Source: Erythrobacter tepidarius
GTDB lineage: Bacteria; Pseudomonadota; Alphaproteobacteria; Sphingomonadales; Sphingomonadaceae
Assembly: GCF_002155695.1 (NCBI RefSeq)
Contig: NZ_MUYJ01000005.1
Span: forward strand, 158,473 to 222,472
DNA length: 64,000 nucleotides
Direction of reading: 5' to 3'
The notes beneath the pieces are model-generated. The model was not told where the DNA came from. It did no database searches and saw only the letters and a list, made by a program, of their open reading frames with translations. Made by a program: the position numbers and the translations under genes. Positions 9,007 to 18,729 of this stretch are shown in pieces (the first letter of the stretch is position 1; every line of letters begins with the position of its first letter).

Positions 9007-10236
9007 CTATTCGCACAGCCCCGCGGCCCGCTCGGCCAAGCCCTTGAGGCCCTTGCACTTGGGCTTGCGGGGCCGCGCCTCGGGTTGCGACTGGCCCGCG
9101 CTGCCGATCGCGCCCATCCCTTCCATCCCGGGGATCAGCATGGTCGAGGAGCGGAAGCGCACGCGGGCGATCCATTCCGGGCTCCACGGCTTGCGGGTGT
9201 CGGCCGGGCGGGGCGGATAGGCGAAATCGGCCTGCGGACCATAGGCCTGAAGATGTATCATCAGTCCCTCGCCGCTGGCCTTGATGACCTCGGCCGGGAT
9301 GGTGCAATCGCGCTGTTCGGGCGGCAACACCGTTCCCGCGGCAATCAGCTTGCGCACGCTGGCGGGCGAAATCCACTGCCACAGCGGGCCGCCGAAAGCC
9401 TGCTGCTGCGAGGATGCCCACCATACCATCTCGGTCGGCGTGCCGCCGCGGCCGGTATCCTTGGCGCCCATCGCCCAGGCGTAATAGCCGGTGGCCTTGT
9501 CCAGCCCCGCCCATGTCAGGGTGCGGCCGCCGCCTGCCGCGTTGGTGGTGCTGGCCTGCAAGGGGGGCATGAAGTCTTCGCCCAGGGTGAAGGCGATCTC
9601 CTTGGAATAGTTCGCCGCTATCCGGTGCGCGCCGAGCAGCGAAGCCTGGGCCGGCAGGCTTTTGCTGTCCTTGCCGTTGGGCCAGGTGGTGTAGGTGCGG
9701 CTGTTGGCGATCCCCACCTGCCAGTCCTCGGGCAGATTGACCCCGCTCATGAACAGGCCCGGCGGGATTTCGCCCTTGGCGAGCCTGGCAAAGTCGATCA
9801 CCACCGGCTGGCCCTTGGGCGCGCGCTCGCCGCAGCCCCAGTAGAGCAGCAGCCGCCCGCTGGGCCGTTCGAACGCCATTTCGCCCTCGGCCCTGCCTTG
9901 CGGCGCAGGCGGAAGCAGCTTGACCGAGGCGCCGAGGCCCGCACCCTTGGGCATGAAATGATCGGCTTCGGGCTTGGGCGCGGTCGTGCCGGCACCGTGG
10001 TGCAGTTCGAGCGTGCGCACCGCCTGCGGCGCTCCGCCACGCAACATGCCCATCATTGCGCCGAGGCCGCCGCCACCGCCGCCCATCATCGCGCCCATCC
10101 CGCTGATGGTCGCCGCATCCATCGCATAGCGCACCGGGCCGGGGGTGGCGGATTGCGACAGGGCGGAGGCCGAAAGCAGCGCCGCGGCGCCCCCCGTTGC
10201 CCCGAGCAAAATCACAGCTGTTGCAGAAGGGCGCAT
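9007..10236 (-). CDS. Exported protein of unknown function with Gly/Met-rich segment
   Basis: This 409-residue protein has a signal peptide (cut near SALSQ). I do not recognise a catalytic family. Just after the signal, residues ~45-65 are a low-complexity Gly/Met stretch (GMGAMMGGGGGGLGAMMGML). The rest is rich in Trp, Pro and small residues, with beta-type patterns (RLLLYWGCGERAPKGQPVVIDF, RTLTWAGLDKATGYYAWAMGA, EMVWWASSQQQAFGGPLWQWI) that suggest a secreted beta-sandwich protein. There are few Cys (one in WGCGE and a CTIP/KCKG/LCE set near the C-terminus). It may be co-transcribed with the small exported protein 61 bp upstream. Confidence 0.6.
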   Translation of the reverse strand: MRPSATAVILLGATGGAAALLSASALSQSATPGPVRYAMDAATISGMGAMMGGGGGGLGAMMGMLRGGAPQAVRTLELHHGAGTTAPKPEADHFMPKGAGLGASVKLLPPAPQGRAEGEMAFERPSGRLLLYWGCGERAPKGQPVVIDFARLAKGEIPPGLFMSGVNLPEDWQVGIANSRTYTTWPNGKDSKSLPAQASLLGAHRIAANYSKEIAFTLGEDFMPPLQASTTNAAGGGRTLTWAGLDKATGYYAWAMGAKDTGRGGTPTEMVWWASSQQQAFGGPLWQWISPASVRKLIAAGTVLPPEQRDCTIPAEVIKASGEGLMIHLQAYGPQADFAYPPRPADTRKPWSPEWIARVRFRSSTMLIPGMEGMGAIGSAGQSQPEARPRKPKCKGLKGLAERAAGLCE

Positions 10237-10297
10237 GACGTTCTCACCTCCCCAATGCCAGCACGCGCGGATGGAACGGCCGCGCGCGACCTAGCCT

Positions 10298-10606
10298 TCA
10301 CCAGCGGCAGCGCGGGTGGCCGCGGACATCGTTGATGCCCTCCACCCGATCGTTCGACACGGTCATCTCTACGCATTCGCGGCCGCGCAGGCTGTTCCAG
10401 ATCGAATGGATTTTCCGGCCCGAATCGTAGCTGTCGACCACGCGCAGGCCACGCTCGCGCAGCACGTCCTCGGCGCGCGCGCCCCGCGCCCCGACGAGAT
10501 CGCGCCGCGAGTCTGCCTTCTTCGCGGAAATCGGCGCGATCGCCATGGCTGTGACGGCGAGCAAGACCGACGCATTCCGGACGACGTGCCTTTTCGTGAT
10601 CGTCAT
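10298..10606 (-). CDS. Small exported protein of unknown function
   Basis: This 102-residue protein is read from the ATG at 10606, which has a GAGGGGG SD and yields a signal peptide (MTITKRHVVRNASVLLAVTA, cut near ISAKK). The mature part has VVDSYDSGRKIHSIWNSL, a single Cys in RGRECVEMTV, and then SNDRVEGINDVRGHPRCRW. The layout resembles small periplasmic domains in which a G-R-x-C-V-x-V strand ends a compact fold, but I cannot name the family. It has the same orientation as the neighbouring exported protein and may share its transcript. Confidence 0.6.
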   Translation of the reverse strand: MTITKRHVVRNASVLLAVTAMAIAPISAKKADSRRDLVGARGARAEDVLRERGLRVVDSYDSGRKIHSIWNSLRGRECVEMTVSNDRVEGINDVRGHPRCRW

Positions 10607-10721
10607 TTTCCCCCTCGGCGCGGCAATCCGCGCATCGACCCCGAAGGCCAAGCCTACTCCCGATCGGGCGGGAAGCAAACCGCTTTTGCGTCCGCGCCCG
10701 GCGCACCGGCCCGGACAGGCG

Positions 10722-10753
10722 CAAAGGCCCGGAGCCGAGAAGGCTCCGGGCCT
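10722..10753 (-). terminator. Intrinsic terminator of fliC
   Basis: A perfect 12-bp inverted repeat (10725-10736 and 10742-10753, 5-nt loop) lies 45 bp past the fliC stop. Read on the minus strand, the hairpin is followed by TTTGC. Confidence 0.75.
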
Positions 10754-10798
10754 GCTGGTCGCCTTCGCCGCAGCGGGCGGCAGGCGAGGCGGGGAGGC

Positions 10799-11629
10799 CT
10801 AGCGCAGCAGCGAGAGCACGTTCTGCTGCGACTGGTTGGCCTGGGCCAGCATCGCGGTGCTTGCCTGGCCGAGGATCTGCGCCTTGGCGAGCGCGGTGGT
10901 TTCCGCCGAATAGTCGGTGTCCTGGATCCGCGAGCGCGCGTCGGTCAGGTTGGTCGCGACGTTGGTGAGGTTGTTCACCGCCGACTGCAGACGGTTCTGG
11001 CCGGCACCCAGCGTCGCACGGGTGGTCGAGATGCTGGCGATGTCGGCATCGATGTCGGCCAGCGCGGAGCGGGCGGCAGAGCCGTCGGCGCCGGTCACGT
11101 CGAACGAGCCGGCCGCGCCGGCGCCGGCGGTGAGCGTGGTGAGATCGTCGAGCGTCAGGTCGACGGTATCGGCAGCATTGGCGCCGGCGAGCACGGTGAT
11201 GGTGGTCACCGAGCCGTCGAACAGGGCAACACCGTTGAACTGGGTGTTGGCGACGACCTGGCCGATCTGCGCGGTCAGTTGGTCAACTTCGGCCTGGATA
11301 TTGTCGCGGTCGGTGGCCTGATAGGTGTCCGAGCCGGCCTGCACCGCCAGCTCGCGGATGCGCTGGAGCATGTTGGTCACTTCGTTGAGCGCGCCTTCGG
11401 CGGTCTGCGCGAGCGAAATGCCGTCGTTGGCGTTGCGCACGCCCTGCTGCATCCCGCGGATCTGCGAGGTCATCGAGTTGACGATCGCGAGGCCGGCGGC
11501 ATCGTCGGCGCCGCTGTTGATGCGCTTGCCGGTCGACAGGCGCTCCATCGCGGTGCCGAGCATCTTGCCCGCGGCAGTGCTGGCGTTGGAAGCGCGCATG
11601 GCCGAGGTATTGGTGTTGATCACGTTCAT
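10799..11629 (-). CDS. fliC: Flagellin
   Basis: This is a filament subunit of 276 residues, compact compared with enterobacterial flagellins. The conserved D0/D1 N-terminus ([20 protein letters not shown], then [30 protein letters not shown]) and C-terminus ([43 protein letters not shown]) are both intact. The central ~80 residues are a short Ala/Thr/Asp-rich surface domain. It is exported by the type III apparatus encoded to its right, chaperoned by FliS and capped by FliD. It is transcribed away from the main flagellar operon with its own terminator, and a hairpin/promoter-like region lies upstream. Confidence 0.97.
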   Translation of the reverse strand: MNVINTNTSAMRASNASTAAGKMLGTAMERLSTGKRINSGADDAAGLAIVNSMTSQIRGMQQGVRNANDGISLAQTAEGALNEVTNMLQRIRELAVQAGSDTYQATDRDNIQAEVDQLTAQIGQVVANTQFNGVALFDGSVTTITVLAGANAADTVDLTLDDLTTLTAGAGAAGSFDVTGADGSAARSALADIDADIASISTTRATLGAGQNRLQSAVNNLTNVATNLTDARSRIQDTDYSAETTALAKAQILGQASTAMLAQANQSQQNVLSLLR

Positions 11630-11683
11630 TGTCGAAACTCCCGAATGGTCAGGCAGGACGAACAGGCCCGTCGCTGCTGGCCC

Positions 11684-11719
11684 TTAGAGCGGCCGCTTGC
11701 CGGGATGTTTAAGCGGCCG
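11684..11719 (-). promoter_or_regulatory. Inverted repeat and weak sigma28-like promoter upstream of fliC
   Basis: A perfect 9-bp inverted repeat (CGGCCGCTT at 11690-11698, AAGCGGCCG at 11711-11719, 12-nt spacer) lies about 60-90 bp upstream of fliC. On the minus strand the same stretch reads TTAAA, 14 nt, then GCCGCTCT, a loose match to the flagellar sigma28 promoter (TAAA-N15-GCCGATAA). The repeat is seen directly; the promoter call is weak. Confidence 0.3.
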
Positions 11720-11902
11720 GTTTGCCGCCGACCCGGCAAGCCCTCGCCGCCCGCGCCCTCCGCCGCACGGCGCGCCTTGCTCCTCACCGCTCCCCGGCGA
11801 CTAGGGGAAGCTACGGGGGCTTAAATTTGCAACATCTTGGACGTCCGCGCGGCAAGGGATTGCCACCGGCAAACACCGTCCGGACCACAAACAGGGGCCA
11901 GT

Positions 11903-13191
<1,289 letters not shown>

Positions 13192-13195
<4 letters not shown>

Positions 13196-13551
13196 GCGTG
13201 ATCCGCCCCGGTTTCGGGCCCGCCGACGTGATGGCGCTGCGCAACCAGGTGCTCGCCCGCAGTGCCGCCTTGCAGGAGGTGCGCGCCGCGAGCCAACAGC
13301 CGCATGCCGCCAGCCCCGCGCCCGCGCCTGCCGCAGGCTTTGCCGCCACGCTCGGCAACGCGCTGAGGCAGGTCAATGCGGTGCAGCAACGCGCGTCCGA
13401 CATGCAGGTCGCCTATGAACGCGGCGCAGTGACCGACATCGCGGAAGTGATGCTCGCGCGGCAGGAAGCGGGCGTTGCCTTCGAGGCGACCTTGCAGGTG
13501 CGCAACAAGCTGCTCACCGCCTATCAGGACATCATGCGGATGGGGGGCTGA
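13192..13551 (+). CDS. fliE: Flagellar hook-basal body protein FliE
   Basis: This 119-residue adaptor joins the MS ring to the proximal rod. Its start overlaps the regulator's stop (ATGA). The typical C-terminal half is present: FAATLGNALRQVNAVQQRASDMQVAYERGAVTDIAEVMLARQEAGVAFEATLQVRNKLLTAYQDIMRM. The N-terminal ~45 residues are a variable Ala/Pro/Gln-rich leader. The gene lies 4 bp before fliF. Confidence 0.93.
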
Positions 13552-13555
13552 GTAG

Positions 13556-15277
13556 ATGAGCGAAGCAAGCCTTCCCGTCACCGCCGATGCGGCCGCCGGC
13601 CTTCCCGCCGCGCCGCCGCAGGCGGCCTGGCGCACGCTGCTGCCCGGGCCCGTCGCCGGGTTCATCGCTCAGCCGGCCCTCGCGCGCGCGCTGCCCATGC
13701 TGGCCGGGGTCGGCGCGCTGGCCGCGGCCGGGGCCTTGTGGATGACGCTCGCCGCCGGGCCTGACCGCGTGCTCTACACCAGCCTTGGCGATGCCGAACG
13801 CGCCAAGGTGGTCGAGACGCTCGAAGCGGGCGGGATCGCCTATGCGATCGACAACCAGACCGGCGCGCTCTCGGTGGCGGAGGACGATGTCTACCGCGCC
13901 CGGATGCTGGTGGCCAGCAATGCCGGGATCGCCGCGCCCGAAGGGGCCGAGGCGATGCTCGACGCGATGCCGCTCGGCACCTCGCGCACGCTCGAGGGCG
14001 AACGCCTGCGGCTGGCGCGCGAGCGCGAGTTGATGCTGACGATCCGCGAGATCGACGGGATCGAATCCGTGCGCGTCCACCTCGCCACGCCCGAAAGATC
14101 GGTGTTCGTGCGCGAGAACAACCCGCCATCCGCCTCGGTGATGGTGCGGCTGGCAAGCGGGCGCAGCCTGTCGCAAAGCCAGGTTGAGGCGATCGTCAAT
14201 CTTGTCGCGGCCTCGGTGCCGGGAATGAGTCCAGATGCGGTGCGGGTGGTCGATCAGAACGGGCGGCTGCTGTCTTCCCCGCGCGCGGACAATCTCGAAC
14301 CGCTCTTGCTCCAGCGCGAACACGAGGCGAAGCTGCGCGCGCAGATCGACAGCCTGCTGCTGCCGCTGCTGGGGGAGGGCAATTATTCGGCCGAGGTGCA
14401 GGTCGCGCTCGATCCGAATGAGGTGACCTCGGCGCGCGAAACCTACGAGAAGGAAGGCGTGGTGCGCTCTGAAAGCGAGCGCAACGCCAGCCGTAGCGGG
14501 GCCGGGCCGATGGGCGGGGTGCCCGGGGTTGCGGCCAACACGCCGCCGCCGCAGGCCCAGCTGGTCAATGCTCCGCCCCAACCCGCGCCGCCCGCCCCCG
14601 CGCCGGCGGCGACCGACACCGAAAGCGCTTTCGAGCGCAGCTACGAACTGGGACGCGAGGTGGCGGTGACCAGCACCCGTCCGGGGGGATTGCAGCGGCT
14701 CTCGGTCGCGGTCGCGGTCAGCGATGCTGCGCTCCGCAAGGCCGCGCCGATGACCGCTGCCCAGCTCGCGGCGCTGGTGGGCGCGGCGGTGGGCGCGGAT
14801 CCGGCGCGCGGCGACAAGGTGGAAGTGGTGGCGAGCAAGTTCGAGCCTGCCGGGTTGGAAGCGCCCGCCTTCTACGAGCAGCCGTGGTTCGCGATGCTGG
14901 TGCGCTATGCCACGGCCTTGCTCGCGGTGCTGCTGGTGCTGCTCTTGGCGGTGCGTCCGCTGATCGGCAGGCTGAAGGGCAAGGGCATGGGCATGGGCAA
15001 GGGCAAGGGCATGGGCATGGGCATGGACGCGGACGGGGGCGCCGCGCCGGCCACCGGGCAGGGCGCTCTGCCCGCGCGCGCCGATCCTGAAACCGATGGC
15101 ATGGGGGCGGCCGACGTGCTCCCGGCGATGGCAGCGGCGACGGCGCTCGGCGATCTGTCGCGCCAGGTCGAATTGGCGCGCAGACTCGCCGCCAGCCAGC
15201 CCGAACGCGCTGCCGAGGCCCTCCAGCGGATGCTCGCCACGCCCGATGATGCCGGGCCGGAGACGCGCGCGTCATGA
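13556..15277 (+). CDS. fliF: Flagellar MS-ring protein FliF
   Basis: This 573-residue inner-membrane protein forms the basal MS ring. A first TM helix lies near residues 43-62 (MLAGVGALAAAGALWMTLAA). Ring-building motif 1 (LYTSLGDAERAKVVETLEAGGIAYAI) and the YscJ/FliF domain follow (LARERELMLTIREIDGIESVRVHLATPERSVFVRE). There is a Pro/Ala-rich periplasmic linker near 325-355. The second TM is near 448-467 (YATALLAVLLVLLLAVRPLI), then a cytoplasmic FliG-binding tail. Between TM2 and the tail is an unusual Lys/Gly/Met repeat (14975-15028). The stop overlaps the fliG start. Confidence 0.95.
   Translation: MSEASLPVTADAAAGLPAAPPQAAWRTLLPGPVAGFIAQPALARALPMLAGVGALAAAGALWMTLAAGPDRVLYTSLGDAERAKVVETLEAGGIAYAIDNQTGALSVAEDDVYRARMLVASNAGIAAPEGAEAMLDAMPLGTSRTLEGERLRLARERELMLTIREIDGIESVRVHLATPERSVFVRENNPPSASVMVRLASGRSLSQSQVEAIVNLVAASVPGMSPDAVRVVDQNGRLLSSPRADNLEPLLLQREHEAKLRAQIDSLLLPLLGEGNYSAEVQVALDPNEVTSARETYEKEGVVRSESERNASRSGAGPMGGVPGVAANTPPPQAQLVNAPPQPAPPAPAPAATDTESAFERSYELGREVAVTSTRPGGLQRLSVAVAVSDAALRKAAPMTAAQLAALVGAAVGADPARGDKVEVVASKFEPAGLEAPAFYEQPWFAMLVRYATALLAVLLVLLLAVRPLIGRLKGKGMGMGKGKGMGMGMDADGGAAPATGQGALPARADPETDGMGAADVLPAMAAATALGDLSRQVELARRLAASQPERAAEALQRMLATPDDAGPETRAS
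14975..15028 (+). repeat. In-frame hexanucleotide repeat within fliF
   Basis: Nine consecutive six-base units of AAGGGC or ATGGGC (the last is ATGGAC) are arranged as two identical 24-bp blocks, each Lys-Gly, Lys-Gly, Met-Gly, Met-Gly, plus a final Met-Asp. They sit just inside the cytoplasmic side of the second FliF TM helix. Unit gain or loss would keep the frame. Confidence 0.9.
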
Positions 15278-16317
15278 ACCGCGATATCGCCCCCGAAGCC
15301 AGCGCCCCCGCCGCCGTCAATGAGCGCCTGCTGCGCCGGATCGATCGCGCCGCAGTGTTCCTGATGCTGCTTGGCGACGAAGAGGCCAGCGCGATCCTCG
15401 GCCGCCTGTCACCGCCGGAGCTCGAACGCCTCGGCGCGGCGATGATGGCGTTGGGCGAGATCGACCAGCCGCGCATGGCCGAGGCGCTGGCCGACTTCGC
15501 CAGCGAGGCGGAGCGCGAGATGCTGCCCCAGCGCGGCCGCGGCGAAAGGGTGCGCAGCATGTTCGACAAGGCGCTTGGCCCGGTGCGGGCCGACAGCATG
15601 ATGCAGCGGATCGAGCCGGATGCGCGCCCGCGCAGCATCGAGCTGGCGCGCTGGCTGGTGCCCTCGGTGCTGGTCCGCCTGATCGAGGACGAACACCCCC
15701 AGGTGATCGCCGCGCTGCTGCTGCTGATCGAGCCCGAGCCTGCCGCCGAAGTGCTCGCCGCGCTGCCGCGCGCGCTGCAGGCGACGGTGGTGGAACGGGT
15801 GGCGAGGAGCGGGCCGATCTCGGCCAGCGCGATCGCCACCATCGATACCCTGCTGACCCAGCGCATCACCGCCACTTTCGGCGCGGCGGCGCTGGCGCTG
15901 GGCGGGCCGCGCGAGGCGGCGAACCTCATCAACCTGGCCGCCGGCGACCTGCGCCATGCGGTGCTGCCTGCCATCGCCGAGCGCGACGGGCCACTGGCCG
16001 CACAGATCGAGGAGGAGCTGTTCACCTTCGAGATGCTGCTGGCGCTCGATCCGATGGCGATGGGCCGCCTGCTGCGCGATGTCGACAACGAGAAACTGGT
16101 CGATGCGCTCAAGGGCCTCACGGAAGACCAGCGCGCGCCTTTCTTCGCCGCCATGTCGAGCCGCGCGGCCGATGGCGTGCGCGACGAGATCGAACTGCGC
16201 GGGCGCGTGTCGAAGGCCGAAGTCGCCGCCGCCCAGAAGGCCATTGTCGCCATTGCCCGCGGCCTTGCCGAAGCGGGCGAGATTGTGATCGGAAACGGCA
16301 GTGGCGAATTCGTCTGA
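15274..16317 (+). CDS. fliG: Flagellar motor switch protein FliG
   Basis: This 347-residue switch protein couples the stator to rotation. The three armadillo-like domains are visible: N-terminal (AAVFLMLLGDEEASAILGRLSPPELERLGAAM), middle with the EHPQ motif (LIEDEHPQVIAALLLLIEPEPAAEVLAALP), and C-terminal torque helix (EEELFTFEMLLALDPMAMGRLLRDVDNEKLVDALKG), which carries the expected alternating charges. It starts at ATG within the fliF stop and overlaps fliH by 17 bp. Confidence 0.96.
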   Translation: MNRDIAPEASAPAAVNERLLRRIDRAAVFLMLLGDEEASAILGRLSPPELERLGAAMMALGEIDQPRMAEALADFASEAEREMLPQRGRGERVRSMFDKALGPVRADSMMQRIEPDARPRSIELARWLVPSVLVRLIEDEHPQVIAALLLLIEPEPAAEVLAALPRALQATVVERVARSGPISASAIATIDTLLTQRITATFGAAALALGGPREAANLINLAAGDLRHAVLPAIAERDGPLAAQIEEELFTFEMLLALDPMAMGRLLRDVDNEKLVDALKGLTEDQRAPFFAAMSSRAADGVRDEIELRGRVSKAEVAAAQKAIVAIARGLAEAGEIVIGNGSGEFV

Positions 16318-16942
16318 CTGGCTCGGCGCGCTGGCCGATGCGGGTGCTGCGCCACCGGGATGGCTGACCCTGCTCGGCGAAACCTCGGAGTTCCGCGAGA
16401 CCGCACCGGGGATCGTCGCGCCCGCCGCACCGGATGCACCGCAAGTCATGCCGCAGCCCGCGCCCGAGCCGTTCGCCGATCCTTCTGCCGATGCGCTGGC
16501 CCAGGCCTATGCGCGAGGGGAGGCGGCGGGGCGGGCCGCGGCGCTGGCCGAGGCCGAGCAGCACGCCGACCGCCAGCGCGCCTTGCGGCTCGCCTTCCGC
16601 AAGCTTGACGAGGCCGCCAGCGAAGTGCTCGCGGCAGACCTCGCGGACACCGTGATCGCGCTGTGCGACGGGGTGCTCGCCGCCCATGCCGCCGACCGCG
16701 CGGCCCTGCTCGTCCGCTGTCGCGAGGCCGCGCGGCGGATCGGCGGGGCGGCGGCGGGGCTGCGGCTGCATCTCCACCCTGCCGACATCGAAAGCCTCGG
16801 CCCAGCGGCGCTCGAGGGCTGGGCGGTGATTGCCGACAGCACGATCGAACCGGGCGGGCTGCTGCTCGAGGGGGCGGACGGCGCGGTGCGCGACGGGCCT
16901 GCCGACTGGCGCCGCGCCATTGCTGCCGCGGTGCGCGGATGA
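16301..16942 (+). CDS. fliH: Flagellar export ATPase regulator FliH
   Basis: This 213-residue protein begins at GTG inside fliG, with GGAAACGG just upstream. The middle is an Ala/Glu-rich helix (ALAQAYARGEAAGRAAALAEAEQHADRQRALRLAFRKLDEA) like the FliH stalk that dimerises. The C-terminal region (LADTVIALCDGVL, RLHLHPADIESLGP, AVIADSTIEPGGLLLEGADGAVRDGPADWRRAI) matches the FliI-binding domain. FliH holds FliI inactive and docks it at the C-ring. The short variable N-terminus makes the GTG start likely but not certain. Confidence 0.88.
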   Translation: MANSSDWLGALADAGAAPPGWLTLLGETSEFRETAPGIVAPAAPDAPQVMPQPAPEPFADPSADALAQAYARGEAAGRAAALAEAEQHADRQRALRLAFRKLDEAASEVLAADLADTVIALCDGVLAAHAADRAALLVRCREAARRIGGAAAGLRLHLHPADIESLGPAALEGWAVIADSTIEPGGLLLEGADGAVRDGPADWRRAIAAAVRG

Positions 16943-18273
16943 TCGGGCAATTGCAGCTCGATCTCGCCCGGATGCGCGCTGCACGCCCGGATGCCGGGCC
17001 GGTGCGCATGGGCCGGGTGGTCGCCTGCGATGGCGGGCTGATCGAGGTTGCCGGCCTGCCGCTGCCGGTCGGCTCGCTCGGGGTGATCGAAAACGGCGGG
17101 ACAAGCGAATGCCTTGCCGAGGTGATCGGGTTCCGCGCCGGCCATTCGCTGATGATGCTGCTCGGCGACACGATGCTGCTGCGCCCGCGCGCTGCGGTGC
17201 GGGGGCTGGGAAATCCGGGCGAAGTGCGGGTTGGCGAGGCCTTGCTCGGCCGCGCGGTCGATGCCCTGGGCGAGCCGATCGATGGCGGCCCGCGCCCCGA
17301 TCTGCCGCACGCCTGGCCGCTCGCGGGGGCCCGCGAAGGCGCGCTTGAGCGCGCGAGCGTCCACGTGCCGTTCGACTGCGGGGTGCGGGCGATCAATGCG
17401 CTGGCGACGATGGGCGTGGGCCAGCGACTTGGGATTATGGCCGGATCGGGCGTGGGCAAATCGGTGCTGGTCGATACCATCGCCGGGCACGCGGTGGCCG
17501 ATGTCACCGTCGTGGCGCTGATCGGTGAGCGCGCGCGCGAAGTCTCGGACTTCGTGGGCCGGCATATGGCCGGGGCGCGGCGCGGGGGAATCGTGGTGGT
17601 GGCGGTGCCCGCCGACCATGCGCCCAACCTGCGCCTGCGCGCGGCGCAATATGCGAGTTCCATTGCCGAATATTTCAGGGCGCAGGGCAAGCGCGTGCTG
17701 CTGATCCTCGACAGCCTCACCCGCGTTGCCCATGCCGCGCGCGAACTGGCGCTGGTGCTGGGCGAGCCCGGCGCGGCGCGGGGCTATCCGCCCAGCGCGC
17801 TCGCGGCCATCACCCGTCTCGTCGAGCGGGCGGGCAATTCCGCGCGCAGCGGCGGGGCGGTGACGGGGATCTACACCGTGCTCGCCGATGGCGATGACGG
17901 CAACGATCCGGTGGTCGACACCGCCCGGGCGATCCTCGACGGGCATATCGTGCTCTCGCGCGAATTGGCGCAGCGCGGACACTATCCGGCGATCGACATT
18001 CCCGCCTCCTTGAGCCGGGTGATGGACGATCTGGTCACGCCTGAGGTCGCGCGCGCCGCGCGCGGCCTCAGGGCGCTGATCGCCGCGCGCGAGGCGAACC
18101 GCGATCTGGTGCTGATGGGCGCCTATCGCGCCGGCTCCGATCCGCAGCTCGATACCGCGCTGGCGATGTCGGGGGCGATCGACGCCTTCCTCACGCAGGA
18201 GCGGGGCGCTGGCGAAGCGCTCGCCGCCAGCCATGCCGCGCTCACCGCGCTGATGGAGCAGGCGGGTGCGTGA
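16939..18273 (+). CDS. fliI: Flagellum-specific ATPase FliI
   Basis: This 444-residue hexameric ATPase belongs to the type III export gate. The ATGA overlap with fliH fixes the start. It is F1-beta-like throughout: an N-terminal beta-barrel, Walker A AGSGVGKS, ALIGERAREVSDFV, the LLILDSLTRVAHAARE Walker B region, GEPGAARGYPPSALAAITRLVERAGN, and the conserved DPVVDTARAILDGHIVLSR. It unfolds and feeds export substrates such as FliC and FliD. The stop overlaps fliJ by 8 bp. Confidence 0.96.
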   Translation: MIGQLQLDLARMRAARPDAGPVRMGRVVACDGGLIEVAGLPLPVGSLGVIENGGTSECLAEVIGFRAGHSLMMLLGDTMLLRPRAAVRGLGNPGEVRVGEALLGRAVDALGEPIDGGPRPDLPHAWPLAGAREGALERASVHVPFDCGVRAINALATMGVGQRLGIMAGSGVGKSVLVDTIAGHAVADVTVVALIGERAREVSDFVGRHMAGARRGGIVVVAVPADHAPNLRLRAAQYASSIAEYFRAQGKRVLLILDSLTRVAHAARELALVLGEPGAARGYPPSALAAITRLVERAGNSARSGGAVTGIYTVLADGDDGNDPVVDTARAILDGHIVLSRELAQRGHYPAIDIPASLSRVMDDLVTPEVARAARGLRALIAAREANRDLVLMGAYRAGSDPQLDTALAMSGAIDAFLTQERGAGEALAASHAALTALMEQAGA

Positions 18274-18691
18274 GGCGCGCCGGCTCGCCCTGATCCGGCG
18301 GCAGGCGCTGCTGGCGCAGGTGGCGCGCCGGCAGGCCTTGCGCGCGCTGGCCGACGCGCTCGCCGCCGAAGACCGCAGCCGGCTGATCGCCGCGCGCAGC
18401 CGCCAGCTGGCCGCCGCGAGTGCGCCGCAGCCGGGCGCGACCAGTGGTGCGGCGCTGGCGGCGCGTTCGGGTTTTGCCGCAAGCCTCGCGCGGCTGGCGG
18501 CCACCGCCGCCGAGGCCGCCGGCGATGCCGCGCGCCAGTCAGCCTGGCAGGCCGAAACGCTCGCCGCGGCCGAGACCCGCGCCCGCCGTCTGGCCGAGCG
18601 CGAGGCCGAGGCGCGGGCCGCGGTCGATGCCCGCAAGGCCAAGCGCGATGCCGCCGAACCCGCGCCGCTGGCACGCAAGTTGCACACCTGA
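18266..18691 (+). CDS. fliJ: FliJ-like flagellar export chaperone
   Basis: This 141-residue, entirely helical, Ala/Arg/Glu-rich protein starts at GTG inside the fliI stop, after GGAGCAGGCGGG. The position between fliI and fliK and the coiled-coil composition (heptad-like stretches 1-50 and 75-130) identify it as FliJ, the stalk that fits in the FliI ring. Sequence conservation of this family is low, so the call rests mainly on context. Confidence 0.75.
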   Translation: MREARRLALIRRQALLAQVARRQALRALADALAAEDRSRLIAARSRQLAAASAPQPGATSGAALAARSGFAASLARLAATAAEAAGDAARQSAWQAETLAAAETRARRLAEREAEARAAVDARKAKRDAAEPAPLARKLHT

Positions 18692-18729
18692 GCGGCAAAC
18701 CGCTTGCCCCGTCCGCCAAGGAGCCTGTG

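Noticed and set aside
11816..11831. Possible sigma54 promoter (GGGGC...TTTGCA) before the flagellar activator
   Set aside because: GG and GC have the right spacing, but the remainder of the -24 element does not match; too weak to call.
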